A DNA stretch of 64,000 nt from an uncultured Arachnia sp. (GTDB taxonomy: Bacteria; Actinomycetota; Actinomycetes; Propionibacteriales; Propionibacteriaceae), in the NCBI GenBank assembly GCA_947493705.1, contig CANLSH010000001.1, positions 186,001 through 250,000 of the forward strand, written 5' to 3'. Of the stretch, positions 34,104-43,796 are shown piece after piece (the first letter of the stretch is position 1; the number at the start of each line of letters is the position of its first letter). A program made the translations under genes and the position numbers. The notes under the pieces were generated by a model. That model had not been told where the DNA came from and ran no database searches. It saw only the letters and a list, made by a program, of their open reading frames with translations.

Positions 34104-36308
34104 TCAGTTGTCGTCGTCGGTTTCCTCGTCCTCAACGACGGGCATGAGCGAAAGCTTGCCACGATCGTCGATCTCGGCGATTTCCACCTGCAGCTTCTGG
34201 CCGACGCTCAGAACGTCCTCCACTTCCTCCACGCGCTTGCCGCCGGCGAGGCCGCGGAGCTTGGAGATGTGCAGCAGGCCATCCTTGCCGGGCAGCAGGG
34301 AGACGAAGGCGCCGAAGCTGGTCAGCTTCACCACGGTTCCGAGGAAACGCTCGCCCTTCTCCGGCATGTGCGGATTGGCGATGGCGTTGATCATCGCGAC
34401 GGCTGCGTCAGCGGCCTCACCGGTGGTGGCGCCCACGTAGATGGTGCCGTCATCCTCGATGGAGATGTTGGCGCCCGTGTCGTCCTGCATCTGGTTGATG
34501 TGCTTGCCCTTCGGGCCAATGATCTCGCCGATCTTGTCCACCGGGATGCGCACCGTGATGATCCGCGGGGCGTTCGGGCTCATCTCGTCGGGAATGTCGA
34601 TGGCCTCACCCATGACCTCGAGCAGCGTGTGACGCGCCTCGCGGGCCTGGAACAGTGCCTTCTGCAGCTCGGAGGCGGGAATGCCGTTGAGCTTGGTGTC
34701 CAACTGTAGAGCCGTGATGAAGTCCGGGGTACCAGCGACCTTGAAGTCCATGTCACCCAGCGCATCTTCGGCGCCCAAAATGTCGGTGAGGGCGACGTAG
34801 CGCGTCTCACCGTCAACCTCGTCGCTCATGAGGCCCATGGCGATACCAGCAACCGGGGCCTTCAACGGCACACCGGCGTTGAGTAGGGACAGCGTCGAAG
34901 CGCAGACCGAACCCATGGAGGTGGACCCGTTGGAGCCGAGTGCCTCGGAGACCTGACGGATGGCGTAGGGGAACTCGGTACGGGTCGGGAGGATGGGTAG
35001 GATGGCGCGCTCGGCGAGTGCACCATGACCGATCTCACGGCGCTTCGGGGAACCGACGCGGCCCGTCTCGCCCGTGGAGAAGGGCGGGAAGTTGTAGTTG
35101 TGCATGTAGCGCTTGGTGGATTCCGGCGACAGCGTGTCCAGCCTCTGCTCCATGTCCAGCATGTTCAGGGTGGAGATGCCCAGGATTTGGGTCTCACCGC
35201 GCTGGAACAGGGCCGAACCGTGGACGCGCGGGATCATGGCGACCTCGGCGGACAGGGTCCGGATGTCGCGTGGACCACGACCGTCGATGCGGACGCCCTC
35301 GGAGATGGTGCGGTTTCGCACGATCTTCTTGGTCAGCGCCTTCATGGCTGCGGAGACCTCGCCGGTGCGATCGGCGAAGCGATCAGCCAACTGCTCGGTG
35401 ACGTCCTGGCGGATGCCGTGGGTGGCTTCGTCGCGCTCCTGCTTGCCGGGAATTAGCATGGCCTCTGCCACGCGGGTCGCAGCGATCTCCTCGACGGCTT
35501 CGAAGACGTCGTCCTCGTAGTCACGGAACACGGGGAAGTCGAAGGTTTCCTTCGGCAGCTTGGCGACCAGCTCGGACTGTGCGTCACACAGGGTCTTGAT
35601 GAAGGGCTTGGCCGCTTCGAGGCCCTGACCCACAACTTCTTCCGTGGGTGCAGTCCTGCCGGAGCGAACGAGCTCCCACGTCGCTTCGGTGCCGCCAGCC
35701 TCCACCATGGTGATGGCGACGTCGCCGTCGGGCAGGACACGTCCGGCCACCACCATCTGGAAGGCGGACTGTGCGGTCTGCTCCACCGTTGGGAAGCACA
35801 CCCAGGCGTCGTCGATGAGGGCGACACGGACGGCGCCGATCGGCCCGGTGAAGGGCAGCCCGGCCAGTGTGGTGGACATCGAAGCAGCGTTGATGGCCAC
35901 GACGTCGTAGAGGTGGGTGGGGTTGAGCGAAAGCACGTCGACAACAACCTGAACCTCGTTGCGCAGCCCCTTCACGAATGCGGGGCGCAGTGGGCGGTCG
36001 ATCAGTCGTGCCGTGAGGATGGCACCTTCGCCGGGACGGCCTTCGCGACGGAAGAACGACCCGGGGATGCGGCCTGCGGCGTACATGCGCTCTTCGATGT
36101 CAACCGTCAGGGGGAAGAAGTCGAGGTGGTCGCGCGGCGTCTTGGACGCGGTGGTGGCGGCGAGCAACATGCTGTCGCCGTCCAGGTAGACGGCGGCAGA
36201 GCCGTCGGCCTGCTGCGCGAGAAGTCCGGCTTCAAACCGGACGACGTGGCGGCCGTGGGCACCGTTGTCGATGATTGCTTCGGAGAATTCGAGACCTGGT
36301 CCTTCCAT
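34104..36308 (-). CDS. pnp: Polyribonucleotide nucleotidyltransferase (PNPase)
   Basis: A 734-residue PNPase, the phosphorolytic 3'-5' exoribonuclease and polymerase of RNA decay. Two RNase PH domains occupy about residues 10-240 and 330-560 ([63 protein letters not shown]). Between them is the alpha-helical linker. KH ([18 protein letters not shown] at about 605) and S1 ([20 protein letters not shown] at about 665) domains follow, with an acidic tail EDEETDDDN. The start [13 protein letters not shown] at 36308 has AAAGGAG 7 nt upstream. It follows rpsO with a 296-bp gap containing a hairpin, the usual rpsO-pnp arrangement. Confidence 0.97.
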   Translation of the reverse strand: MEGPGLEFSEAIIDNGAHGRHVVRFEAGLLAQQADGSAAVYLDGDSMLLAATTASKTPRDHLDFFPLTVDIEERMYAAGRIPGSFFRREGRPGEGAILTARLIDRPLRPAFVKGLRNEVQVVVDVLSLNPTHLYDVVAINAASMSTTLAGLPFTGPIGAVRVALIDDAWVCFPTVEQTAQSAFQMVVAGRVLPDGDVAITMVEAGGTEATWELVRSGRTAPTEEVVGQGLEAAKPFIKTLCDAQSELVAKLPKETFDFPVFRDYEDDVFEAVEEIAATRVAEAMLIPGKQERDEATHGIRQDVTEQLADRFADRTGEVSAAMKALTKKIVRNRTISEGVRIDGRGPRDIRTLSAEVAMIPRVHGSALFQRGETQILGISTLNMLDMEQRLDTLSPESTKRYMHNYNFPPFSTGETGRVGSPKRREIGHGALAERAILPILPTRTEFPYAIRQVSEALGSNGSTSMGSVCASTLSLLNAGVPLKAPVAGIAMGLMSDEVDGETRYVALTDILGAEDALGDMDFKVAGTPDFITALQLDTKLNGIPASELQKALFQAREARHTLLEVMGEAIDIPDEMSPNAPRIITVRIPVDKIGEIIGPKGKHINQMQDDTGANISIEDDGTIYVGATTGEAADAAVAMINAIANPHMPEKGERFLGTVVKLTSFGAFVSLLPGKDGLLHISKLRGLAGGKRVEEVEDVLSVGQKLQVEIAEIDDRGKLSLMPVVEDEETDDDN

Positions 36309-36520
36309 GGACAGGCTCCTTTCGGTGGTAGGGATGATGCCCTCAACTGGGCAGTCTGGTCCGCCTGGTCCACCGGTCTTCGATCGAGGTTCGCGGGGGC
36401 CTGTGGGCACCGGAAAACCACTACCGAGGACCAGATGAGACCCCCTGCGGACAGCAAGAACTGGGCCTTGCTATGGAGTTGTGTGTGACAGCGTATCGTC
36501 TACGCCCGGAAACAGGCGAA

Positions 36521-36552
36521 GAGCAGCGCCCCGCTGGTTGCGCGGGGGCTGC
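36521..36552 (-). terminator. rpsO-pnp intercistronic hairpin
   Basis: About 12-bp stem with one bulged G (AGCAGCGCCCCGC / GCGGGGGCTGCT) and a 7-nt loop, about 52 nt past the rpsO stop on the minus strand. In enterobacteria the rpsO-pnp junction holds a terminator and RNase III processing sites; by analogy this could be a partial terminator, but no U-tract is present. Confidence 0.6.
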
Positions 36553-36604
36553 TCCTCAACCAAGTGTTGTGCGATGGTGAATCTATGTGACAAAGCGATG
36601 GAAA

Positions 36605-36868
36605 TCAGCGGCGCAGACCCAGACGGGCGATGAGCTCACGGTAGTGCTCCACGTCATTTTTCATGACGTAGTTCAGCAGACGACGACGCTGACCAACCAT
36701 GAGCATCAGGCCACGGCGGGAGTGGTGGTCGTGCTTGTGCATCTTCAAGTGCTCTGTTAGGTGCGAGATCCGGGCGGACAACAGCGCGACCTGGACGTCC
36801 GGCGAACCAGTGTCGCCCGGTACGGTGGCGTATTCTTCGATGATCTGCTTCTTGTTGACAGCTTCCAT
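36605..36868 (-). CDS. rpsO: 30S ribosomal protein S15
   Basis: An 87-residue S15, an early-binding small-subunit protein contacting 16S rRNA helices 20-22. The family signature is fully present ([46 protein letters not shown]). The length is close to the usual 88-89 residues. The ATG at 36868 has AGAGGAGC upstream. It is the promoter-proximal gene of the rpsO-pnp pair. The gene normally follows ribF directly; here 4.7 kb containing a GNAT and a large secreted protein separates them. Confidence 0.97.
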   Translation of the reverse strand: MEAVNKKQIIEEYATVPGDTGSPDVQVALLSARISHLTEHLKMHKHDHHSRRGLMLMVGQRRRLLNYVMKNDVEHYRELIARLGLRR

Positions 36869-37095
36869 GCGGGGCTCCTCTAAGTTCGCTGCACGGCGCC
36901 CCGTTGCGGGTTGCATTTGGGGCTCTTGGGCTTCCGTGGCCGATCAAACGGCAACCTGAGGACTCTACCACGGCTCCCCTGCACAGGCCCATTCCGGTGC
37001 TGTTGACGGCGGCGGATCCCGGTGCCCTTGTGTTGCGTCCACTGCGTCGCGATACAGTGGCCGCTCCCGGCCGTGAGGTCAAGATAGGAGTTGTC

Positions 37096-37572
37096 ATGTC
37101 CATCACCGTGCGTAGCGCGACCGAAGAAGACCTTCCCGCCATCCGCGATCACTTGGGGCAGACGGATCCCCGCCTGGTCGATGAGCACTTTCGTCTCCAG
37201 CGGGAGGGACGGATGTTTGTCGCCGTGGCACTCGACGACGATGAGCTCGTCGGTACGGCATTGCTTGACCTGAACTCGGAAATGACACCTGAACTGCGCA
37301 ACATGTTCGTGGCCCCCAGCGCTCGCCGTCGTGGTGCCGGCAAGGCCCTGTCCCAGTGGGTGGAACAGAAAGCCCGCGAGGCCGGCCACACCGCCGTATT
37401 CCTCGCCGTCGACCCCAACAACGAAAAAGCCGTGCCGCTCTACATCTCGCTGGAATACCACCCCACCGGGGAACATCTGTTCGTAGCGGAGCCAGAGGTG
37501 GAGCAGGTCCCTGACCCGTCGCGGGCCAGCTCACACTACGCCATCTACAAGAAGTCGCTCACCGCACGCTGA
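37096..37572 (+). CDS. GNAT-family acetyltransferase
   Basis: A 158-residue acetyltransferase, the only plus-strand gene within the translation cluster. ITVRSATEEDLPAIRDHL is the N-terminal strand-helix, ALLDLNSEMTPELRNMFV the middle, then the acetyl-CoA loop APSARRRGAGKALSQWVEQK (Q/RxxGxG/A) and AVFLAVDPNNEKAVPLYISL with the Asn...Tyr pair typical of the fold. AGGAG at 37086-37090 precedes the ATG. It is divergent from rpsO and convergent with the lyase gene. Substrate is unknown. Confidence 0.87.
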   Translation: MSITVRSATEEDLPAIRDHLGQTDPRLVDEHFRLQREGRMFVAVALDDDELVGTALLDLNSEMTPELRNMFVAPSARRRGAGKALSQWVEQKAREAGHTAVFLAVDPNNEKAVPLYISLEYHPTGEHLFVAEPEVEQVPDPSRASSHYAIYKKSLTAR

Positions 37573-37578
37573 TCAGCA

Positions 37579-37608
37579 GTTGCGTCCGCGGACGACGCCC
37601 GACGCAAC
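37579..37608 (+). terminator. Hairpin between convergent GNAT and lyase genes
   Basis: 8-bp stem GTTGCGTC / GACGCAAC with a 14-nt loop, 6 nt after the GNAT stop. No U-tract; a terminator is likely from position only. Confidence 0.5.
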
Positions 37609-37783
37609 ACCCCCAACCCACAATACGAACGTAATTGTCGGTTGGCGGTGTGACGTTCACGTAACTTCCACCCGAATCTGCTCACCATGAAGCGACGCGG
37701 TGGCCGCAATCCCCGTGGACCTTCACGAGTTGCGACCACCGTAAGACCTAGGTAGTACCAAGGCTCTTCGTCTCAGCGTTTCA

Positions 37784-40700
37784 TCAGTTCGGTCTGAACA
37801 TCACGATGTTGTTGAACACCCACTCATTGGACTGGTCGAAGGTGTAGCCGCCACCCGACTTCGGCCTCGCCCTGTACACGGTCACCTCCGAGTAGGAACG
37901 GCAGCCACTTCGACCCGTCGCCGCCGTGTCACACTCAGTGCGCCACTTACGACCATCGGAGGCGGTCCAACTGCCGGTATGGCCCAACGGATTGCTGGAC
38001 CACTGCGACCTCTTCATGAAGGGCAGGTAGGTCAGGTTGTTGAACACCCAGCCCTTCGCAACCCTGAAGCCGCCCGAGCCCCTGCTCACTGTCGTGGCCC
38101 AGATGGATGTCCGGCACCTTGTGGTCTGTGAGTACGGCTCGCAGGTGGTAAACCACATACGACCGTTCAGATTGTGCAGACCCGGCAGTGTGTACGGGGC
38201 ACTGGGAATGAATCCCGACGGGGCACCTGGGCTCTTGGTCGGCGTGGCCGTCACGGTCACCGTCGGGTTGACAGTTGGTGTGGCAGTGACGGTCTCCGTC
38301 GGATTCGGCGTCGGCGTGACAACCGGAGTTGGGGACGGCACGAAATCGGCCAGCGCATTGATGTTCACCGTACGATCAGCGACCTCGACCACTCCGTCGT
38401 CGCCGCAGTCCACCGAAGTCCGCGTGGCGGCCACGGCCATCAGAATCCGGAACCGGGCACTGGTGCCGCTCTGGTGGACCTGCAGGTTGCCGTCGGTGAT
38501 CCGTACTTCACCATCCCCGACGACGCAGCCCGTCACCACACCGCTGTCGGAGGTGAGTACGAAGTCGGCGTCGTCACCGGCGTCGTCTCCCACGGCCAGC
38601 GTGACCGCCTCCGATGGATGAATCTGCCAGTCCCAGTCGTGTGGGGTGACACCGTCGGAGAACTCATCATCGAATGCCAGCACTGTGACGTCGTCAGACA
38701 TGTCGACGATGGCCTCCCGGGTGGCGGAGGCAACCTCGAAGTTGAGATGCCCGTCCAGGTGGACATAGCCACCGCCCTGCTCCTCGTAGCGGCGCGACTC
38801 GAGCGTGAACCCTTCCGCACGCTCCGTCGTGTACTGGCCTCGGGGCTGGATCTTCCCGTCCACCAGTGGCACCGAGAACAGTTTCGGGTCCGCGGACTTG
38901 CCAGCCATCAGCGCCCACGTGGTGTCGAAGCCCATCAGCGACAAGCCGAAGGTCTCCGATCCGGACCATCCCTTGTGGATGGAGTTGCGGTTGTTCAACG
39001 TGGTCAGCACATCGTCAGGGCCGGTGTAGGCGTTGCGGAAGGCGTAGAAGCCGGGACCGTCGTCCATGATCGCCTCGTGCGCCTCGGGCGCTGTCAGCTC
39101 GGAGATGTCGCCCTGCCCGCCGGGGTACAGCAGGATTGTGTAGGCATCGTGGACTCCGTCGAAGATGGGCTCATCCCGCGCCACGCCACGGATCTGGTCA
39201 TAGGTCCACTGGATGCCGTCGACGGCGTCGTCGGGCGTCAGCGGCACGAGCATCGGCAGGATGCCGTGCGACTGGTTCCGTGGCGTTCCCACACCCCACT
39301 GGATCATGTCCAGACTGTCCCTGGCCGAGAGAGTGTGCAGCGCGAGGTTCCACCACTGCGGCCGCTCCAGTTCGGGCAGCAGGCTGATGTGACCGTCGTC
39401 GATGGCGGCATAGGCCGACGGCAGCATGTAGAGGCCTGCGTAGTGGAAGTAGTCCCAGCCCTCCTGTGTGTAGCCGTTGTCACGGTAGCCCTGCTGCAGG
39501 TGGAGGCGCACCAGGTTGCTGAGATAGGCGATCCGTCCTTCTCGGAGCCCGAAGTCCCCGTCGCCACGCGCCGCCATCAATGCTGCGAGCTCGGTGGTGG
39601 AGGCGACGCCGATCCAGTTGCTGGCCTTGTCCGGCCCGTCCAGATTGTCGTGGTGGTAGGTGGACATCAGATCGGCTGCTTCGGCGATCAGGTTGCGCAC
39701 ATCCGTGCGCTCCGCCTCGGTGAAGCCGTCGTAGGCCCAGTCGTAGATGACAGCGAGCAACAGGTTGGCCCGTCCGAGGCGCAGTCCTTGGTTGACAGCA
39801 CTGGGAACGACGAGTTCACCTCCCTCAAGGGTGGCCTGGTGGGCGATGCGTGCGTACTGGTCATCCTTTGTGACCGCCCAGGCGAACGCGGCATCGCGTG
39901 CCTTGTACAGCATCGCGCCTTCTCCCCGGTAGTTGCCGGTTGTGAGACGTGACAGCAATTGGTTCCAAGCGCCTTTGACGGTCGGATCGTCGACGATCTG
40001 CTGGCGTACCCGCTCCATCTCCGCGTCGTCGACCATGCCGCGGGGGTGACCCGCGCTGCCGGTCATCGTGTAATCCAGCACCACATCGTCCTGAACAAGT
40101 TCGAGATATGGCCCCGTGCCGGCAGGCAGCGTGACGTGCTCATCAGTCACCGCGACGGTGTTTACGTCGGTGAGCGCAGCGTCGGCGGAGGCACCGGCAC
40201 GAAGGATCAGGTCGCCGCCGGCGAGAGTGGCATCGTTCAGCCGCCACCCCACCTCCACCGAGTCCCCGGCGTCGAATGCTGTCATGACGTTGATCTGCTG
40301 AGGGTTGATCACCTCGTCGGGCACGGTGGCGGTCACCGGATCGGAGTCCGCGATGCTGTCACCGGCCGCATCGAGCGCCACGACGACGTAGGTGTAGGTC
40401 TCACCCGGGGTGGTGTCATCGTCCGCCACGGTTTCGGGCCGCGCGGTCCGCAGGAAGTCGTCCGGACCGATGGCAGGCGGGTCCTCACCTGTTGCGCGGT
40501 AGACCGCGTAGTGGTCGGGGGTCTCCGGCGTGAAGTTCCAGGACAGTTCCACGAAGCCGTTGGGGGCCACGCTGGCGCTCAGTCCACCCGTGGCGCTGGA
40601 GGCTCCCAGGAACAGGTCCGCGAACCATACGGTGCCGCCTGAGCGGTCCAGCATGGGCTCCACGGAGAGTTGTGTGGTGCCCTCGGGAATGGTGATGAAC

Positions 40701-41209
40701 GCCTCGACGGCTGTCCACCCGAAGGTGCCGCTGATGCGGCCGTGGTAGTCCACGGGGATGGTGACAGCATTGCTGGCGTCCCGGCCCTGGAGGCGGATGG
40801 CAGTGAATCCTGAAGCCGCCAGGTCCTCGCCCTTGATGAATCCGCGCAGCACCATGGACCGGGGAGCCGTGTCGTCGATGGCGATCTTCTGGGTGATGGC
40901 GCGACGAACGCTCAGATCGTTGGTGGGTTCTGCCTGAATACGCAGCGCGCGGTCCCCCCGAGGCCCAGCAGTGGATTCGACCGACACGACGGAGGTCCCG
41001 GCAGGGGCCCAGGATCCCCAGCCCTGCGGGACGCCGGTTGTTGGGTCGGCGTTGTCGAACGTGCCGTTCGAGATGAGATTGGTGGCCGCAACGGCGTTGG
41101 TGGGTTGAAGCCCCACGAGTCCGATCGCGAGGGCCAGAGCGGCGAGTATGGCAAGAGGACCACTCACGCCGCGCCGCGTTTGCGGCGGATCCGAGGTGTG
41201 CAGGTGCAT
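37784..41209 (-). CDS. Large secreted protein: CBM/FN3-like modules, heparinase II/III-like lyase domain, Cys/WVFNN repeat tail
   Basis: A 1141-residue secreted protein. MHLHTSDPPQTRRGVSG then a hydrophobic core ending NAVA-ATNLI is a signal peptide of about 41 residues. Residues 42-180 (LISNGTFDNADP ... TVWFADLFLG) look like a jelly-roll carbohydrate-binding module; 180-290 resemble fibronectin type III (VELSWNFTPETPDHYAVYR). From about 375 (MVDDAEMERVRQQIVDDP, NWIGVASTTELAALMAARGD, GYTQEGWDYFHYAGLYML) it matches heparinase II/III or alginate-lyase-like alpha/alpha toroids plus a beta-sandwich. A Thr/Pro linker (about 960-999) leads to two homologous Cys-rich repeats. ATG 41209 is chosen. 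A role in degrading a polyanionic glycan is inferred, not shown. Confidence 0.8.
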   Translation of the reverse strand: MHLHTSDPPQTRRGVSGPLAILAALALAIGLVGLQPTNAVAATNLISNGTFDNADPTTGVPQGWGSWAPAGTSVVSVESTAGPRGDRALRIQAEPTNDLSVRRAITQKIAIDDTAPRSMVLRGFIKGEDLAASGFTAIRLQGRDASNAVTIPVDYHGRISGTFGWTAVEAFITIPEGTTQLSVEPMLDRSGGTVWFADLFLGASSATGGLSASVAPNGFVELSWNFTPETPDHYAVYRATGEDPPAIGPDDFLRTARPETVADDDTTPGETYTYVVVALDAAGDSIADSDPVTATVPDEVINPQQINVMTAFDAGDSVEVGWRLNDATLAGGDLILRAGASADAALTDVNTVAVTDEHVTLPAGTGPYLELVQDDVVLDYTMTGSAGHPRGMVDDAEMERVRQQIVDDPTVKGAWNQLLSRLTTGNYRGEGAMLYKARDAAFAWAVTKDDQYARIAHQATLEGGELVVPSAVNQGLRLGRANLLLAVIYDWAYDGFTEAERTDVRNLIAEAADLMSTYHHDNLDGPDKASNWIGVASTTELAALMAARGDGDFGLREGRIAYLSNLVRLHLQQGYRDNGYTQEGWDYFHYAGLYMLPSAYAAIDDGHISLLPELERPQWWNLALHTLSARDSLDMIQWGVGTPRNQSHGILPMLVPLTPDDAVDGIQWTYDQIRGVARDEPIFDGVHDAYTILLYPGGQGDISELTAPEAHEAIMDDGPGFYAFRNAYTGPDDVLTTLNNRNSIHKGWSGSETFGLSLMGFDTTWALMAGKSADPKLFSVPLVDGKIQPRGQYTTERAEGFTLESRRYEEQGGGYVHLDGHLNFEVASATREAIVDMSDDVTVLAFDDEFSDGVTPHDWDWQIHPSEAVTLAVGDDAGDDADFVLTSDSGVVTGCVVGDGEVRITDGNLQVHQSGTSARFRILMAVAATRTSVDCGDDGVVEVADRTVNINALADFVPSPTPVVTPTPNPTETVTATPTVNPTVTVTATPTKSPGAPSGFIPSAPYTLPGLHNLNGRMWFTTCEPYSQTTRCRTSIWATTVSRGSGGFRVAKGWVFNNLTYLPFMKRSQWSSNPLGHTGSWTASDGRKWRTECDTAATGRSGCRSYSEVTVYRARPKSGGGYTFDQSNEWVFNNIVMFRPN

Positions 41210-41557
41210 CGTTGTCCCTTCGTGAACTGCCGGGTATTCCAGCACTGGACTCACTGGATCAGTCGGGATAGGCAGCAATCAAGAAGTATGAGAAAACGTT
41301 CCAAAAAATGTGAGATGTGCGCCAAGGAGGTTCCTTCGCTCCTGCGAATCGACACGGGTCAGCGCAGCGAAGAAAGGCGCGGAAGGCTACTACGAAGGAC
41401 CCACTGATCAATGCTGTTCTCAGCGAGGACGTACCGGGCGGGATGAGATGGTGCCACTTACATCTGGTGCGTGTACTGGATGTCCATATCCAGATGTAGG
41501 GGCATCAGATCGCCCGATCCGGTGCGCCGCAGCCAGGACATGATCGATCAGTGGTTC
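41210..41557. other. 348-bp gap between ribF and the lyase gene
   Basis: No gene is supported. It presumably contains the lyase promoter (A+T-rich block near 41280-41320, less G+C than the surroundings) and the ribF 3' end. A long hairpin lies at 41459-41498. I see no transposase remnant or target-site duplication despite the lyase gene looking inserted. Confidence 0.7.
41459..41498 (-). terminator. Hairpin downstream of ribF
   Basis: 9-bp stem TACATCTGG / CCAGATGTA with an inner alternative CTGGAT / ATCCAG, 60 nt beyond the ribF stop on the minus strand. Probably terminates the translation-factor operon; no U-tract. Confidence 0.45.
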
Positions 41558-42433
41558 CTAAAGCCCCAGGGCGACGCGAACACGTTCAACGTCCTTGTGC
41601 ATCTGCATCACAAGCTGATCCATGTCATCGAAGCGCACTTGACCGCGAAGACGATCAATGAACTCCACCTGAATTTCCTCGCCATAGAGTTCCAGGTCCG
41701 TGCGGTCCAGCACGTAGGTTTCCACCCGGCGGTCCACGCCATGGAAGGTCGGGTTGGAGCCAACGGAAATGGCTGCGGGCAACCGCACACCGTCGGTGCC
41801 CGTGAGCCAGCCGGCGTAGACACCATCAGCGGGGACGGCCATGTCCCCGGGGACCGGAAGGTTCGCGGTGGGGTAGCCAAGCTCGCGGCCCCGCTGGTCC
41901 CCCATCTGCACCACGCCGCGGACCCGGAAGGGGCGGCCCAGGTGTTGTGCTGCCGCTGCCACGTCACCCTCGGCCAACAATGCGCGGATCGACGTGGAAC
42001 AGGTGACGATGTCATTGACGGATTCAAGAGCCAGCGGAACGACTTCGAAGTGTCCCTCCCCCAACCGCTGAAGCTCCGTGACGTCCCCAGCCGCTCTCTT
42101 ACCGAACCGGAAATTCTCCCCCACCACGACGCGTACCGGATCGAGTGGCAGTACAAATCGCTCGACGAATTCGCTGGGGCTGAGGTCAGCGACTGCCTCG
42201 GTGAAATTGACGACTCGAACCTCACGGGCACCGACAGATCTCAGGAGCTCGATGCGTGTCGTGAGGTCACCGAGCAGTTTCGGTGCTTTGTCCGGGCGCA
42301 GCACGGAGGTGGGATGTGGCCAGAACGTGATGACCACCAGGGGTGAGTCACTGAGCTTCATCGCTTCTGTGAGTACGCTCTGATGCCCCAAATGGACGCC
42401 GTCGAAATTCCCGATGGCAACAACTGTGCTCAC
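41558..42433 (-). CDS. ribF: Bifunctional riboflavin kinase / FAD synthetase
   Basis: A 291-residue RibF making FMN from riboflavin and FAD from FMN. The N-terminal FMN adenylyltransferase half has IGNFDGVHLGHQSVL at residue 7 and TFWPHPTSVLRPDKAP; VVVGENFRFGKRAAGD and CSTSIRALLAEGDV follow at about 105-150. The C-terminal riboflavin kinase half has VRGVVQMGDQRGRELGYPTA, the phosphate-binding loop, and SVGSNPTFHGVDRRVETYVL. The start overlaps the truB stop by 4 nt (42430-42433), so the two are translationally coupled. It is the last gene of the nusA operon and, unusually, is separated from rpsO. Confidence 0.96.
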   Translation of the reverse strand: MSTVVAIGNFDGVHLGHQSVLTEAMKLSDSPLVVITFWPHPTSVLRPDKAPKLLGDLTTRIELLRSVGAREVRVVNFTEAVADLSPSEFVERFVLPLDPVRVVVGENFRFGKRAAGDVTELQRLGEGHFEVVPLALESVNDIVTCSTSIRALLAEGDVAAAAQHLGRPFRVRGVVQMGDQRGRELGYPTANLPVPGDMAVPADGVYAGWLTGTDGVRLPAAISVGSNPTFHGVDRRVETYVLDRTDLELYGEEIQVEFIDRLRGQVRFDDMDQLVMQMHKDVERVRVALGL

Positions 42434-43317
42434 AGTGTCTCCTCAGTCTCCGGGGGAACCAGTACCGACACCGGCCGTGAGCCCTCTCCGTCCGGTCGGT
42501 AGAGCGCCAGCAGATCGCCGCGTGGCGAGATCATTCCCGTCACCTCGGCGGGCACAGCGAGATCCAGTCGTCGCCCCACATGAATATCTGATGCCTGTTG
42601 CTGTGTCACATCGATGCAGGGGAAGCTCAGCCGTCCAGCATCAGCCATCGACATCAGCGGGGGCGCGTCCACACCGAGGACGACAGCGGTGGAGAGGTCG
42701 TAGCCACCGATGCGGGTACGGCGCAGCGCCGTCAGGTGGCCGCCGACGCCGAGAGAAGTCCCCAGGTCACGGGCTATGGCGCGAATATAGGTGCCGCTGG
42801 AGCAGACGACTTCCACGTCGACATCGGAGATTCCCCCACCCGAGCGGATGTCGAGCACATTCAATGCAGAGACTTCCACCTCGCGAGACTTCAGTTCAAC
42901 GCTCTGGCCATCACGGACGAGCTTGTAGGCACGCTGGCCGTTGACCTTGATGGCCGAGACGCTGCTCGGCACTTGGCTGATGCGGCCGCGCAGGGGCGCG
43001 CAGGCCGCCTCGACATCGCCGTGCGAGAGCTGGGAGGCGTCCGCCACTGCCACGACATCGCCCTCCGCGTCGTCGGTGCTGGAGTTCTCCCCCAGCCGGA
43101 TGGTCGCGAGGTAGGCCTTGTCGTGCAGCGCGAGATGCCCCAGCATGCGGGTGGCCCGATTCACCCCGAGAATCAGCACTCCCGTGGCCATCGGATCCAG
43201 CGTCCCCGCATGGCCCACCTTGCGCGTCCCGAGCAGTCGGCGAAGTTGACCAACCACTTGGTGCGAGGTGAGCCCCTGTGGCTTGTCGACGACGAGGATG
43301 CCGGATGTGGGCGTCAC
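42430..43317 (-). CDS. truB: tRNA pseudouridine-55 synthase
   Basis: A 295-residue TruB that isomerises U55 in the T-loop of tRNAs. Signatures are GILVVDKPQGLTSHQVV at the N-terminus, KVGHAGTLDPMATGVLIL with the catalytic Asp in the GTLDP loop, and KAYLATIRLGENSSTDDAEG. A C-terminal actinobacterial-type PUA-like extension is present (RRLDLAVPAEVTGMISPRGD). It overlaps rbfA by 4 nt at its start (43314-43317) and ribF by 4 nt at its end. No DHH-type oligoribonuclease gene (nrnA) stands between rbfA and truB, although one is common at this place in Actinobacteria. Confidence 0.96.
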   Translation of the reverse strand: MTPTSGILVVDKPQGLTSHQVVGQLRRLLGTRKVGHAGTLDPMATGVLILGVNRATRMLGHLALHDKAYLATIRLGENSSTDDAEGDVVAVADASQLSHGDVEAACAPLRGRISQVPSSVSAIKVNGQRAYKLVRDGQSVELKSREVEVSALNVLDIRSGGGISDVDVEVVCSSGTYIRAIARDLGTSLGVGGHLTALRRTRIGGYDLSTAVVLGVDAPPLMSMADAGRLSFPCIDVTQQQASDIHVGRRLDLAVPAEVTGMISPRGDLLALYRPDGEGSRPVSVLVPPETEETL

Positions 43318-43748
43318 TCGTCGTCGCTCTCCTCGCGCGGCTTGCGGTACGGATCCGCATCACCGGCAAAGGTCTTGCCTGTGGATTGCGTCGCTGCCTC
43401 GGCATCCAGGGCTTGGACCCGCGCCAGAAGATCCTCCATGCTCTTGGCCACCTCAGGGGTGGCGTCAAGCACGAAGGTCAGCGACGGCGTGAACTTCATG
43501 CCGAGCTGTGCACCCATGGTGGAGCGCAGCATGCCCTTGGCACTCTCAAGCGCCGCTGCGGAGTCAGCGCGTTCCGTCTCGTCTCCGAGGACGGTGTAGA
43601 AGGCCGTGGCCTCACGGTTGTCGCCGGTGAGGCGGACTTCCGTGAGGGTCACGAACCCGAGGCGGGGATCCTTGACGCGACGTTCAATCGTCGACGCAAG
43701 GATCACCTTGATCTGGTCCGCCAACTTGGCGTTGCGGGGATTAGCCAT
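43314..43748 (-). CDS. rbfA: Ribosome-binding factor A
   Basis: A 144-residue RbfA, a KH-fold 30S maturation factor for 16S rRNA 5' processing. ADQIKVILASTIERRVKDPRLGFV and VTLTEVRLTGDNREATAFY are the conserved strands/helix, with MGAQLGMKFTPSLTFVLDAT in the second half. The C-terminus (QSTGKTFAGDADPYRKPREE) is a disordered tail of about 25 residues. The gene sits 48 bp after infB and overlaps truB. Its place in the operon (infB-rbfA-truB) is conserved in bacteria. Confidence 0.96.
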   Translation of the reverse strand: MANPRNAKLADQIKVILASTIERRVKDPRLGFVTLTEVRLTGDNREATAFYTVLGDETERADSAAALESAKGMLRSTMGAQLGMKFTPSLTFVLDATPEVAKSMEDLLARVQALDAEAATQSTGKTFAGDADPYRKPREESDDE

Positions 43749-43796
43749 AATTCCTCCTTGGCCCGAGAGCCACGGACCTGATCAGACGCACAACGG

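Noticed and set aside
36904-37095. Plus-strand in-frame extension of the GNAT gene at 37096
   Set aside because: The extension would cross the rpsO promoter region and a good AGGAG site precedes the ATG at 37096.
41459-41498. FMN riboswitch near ribF
   Set aside because: The hairpin lies downstream of ribF, and FMN riboswitch consensus features are not recognisable.
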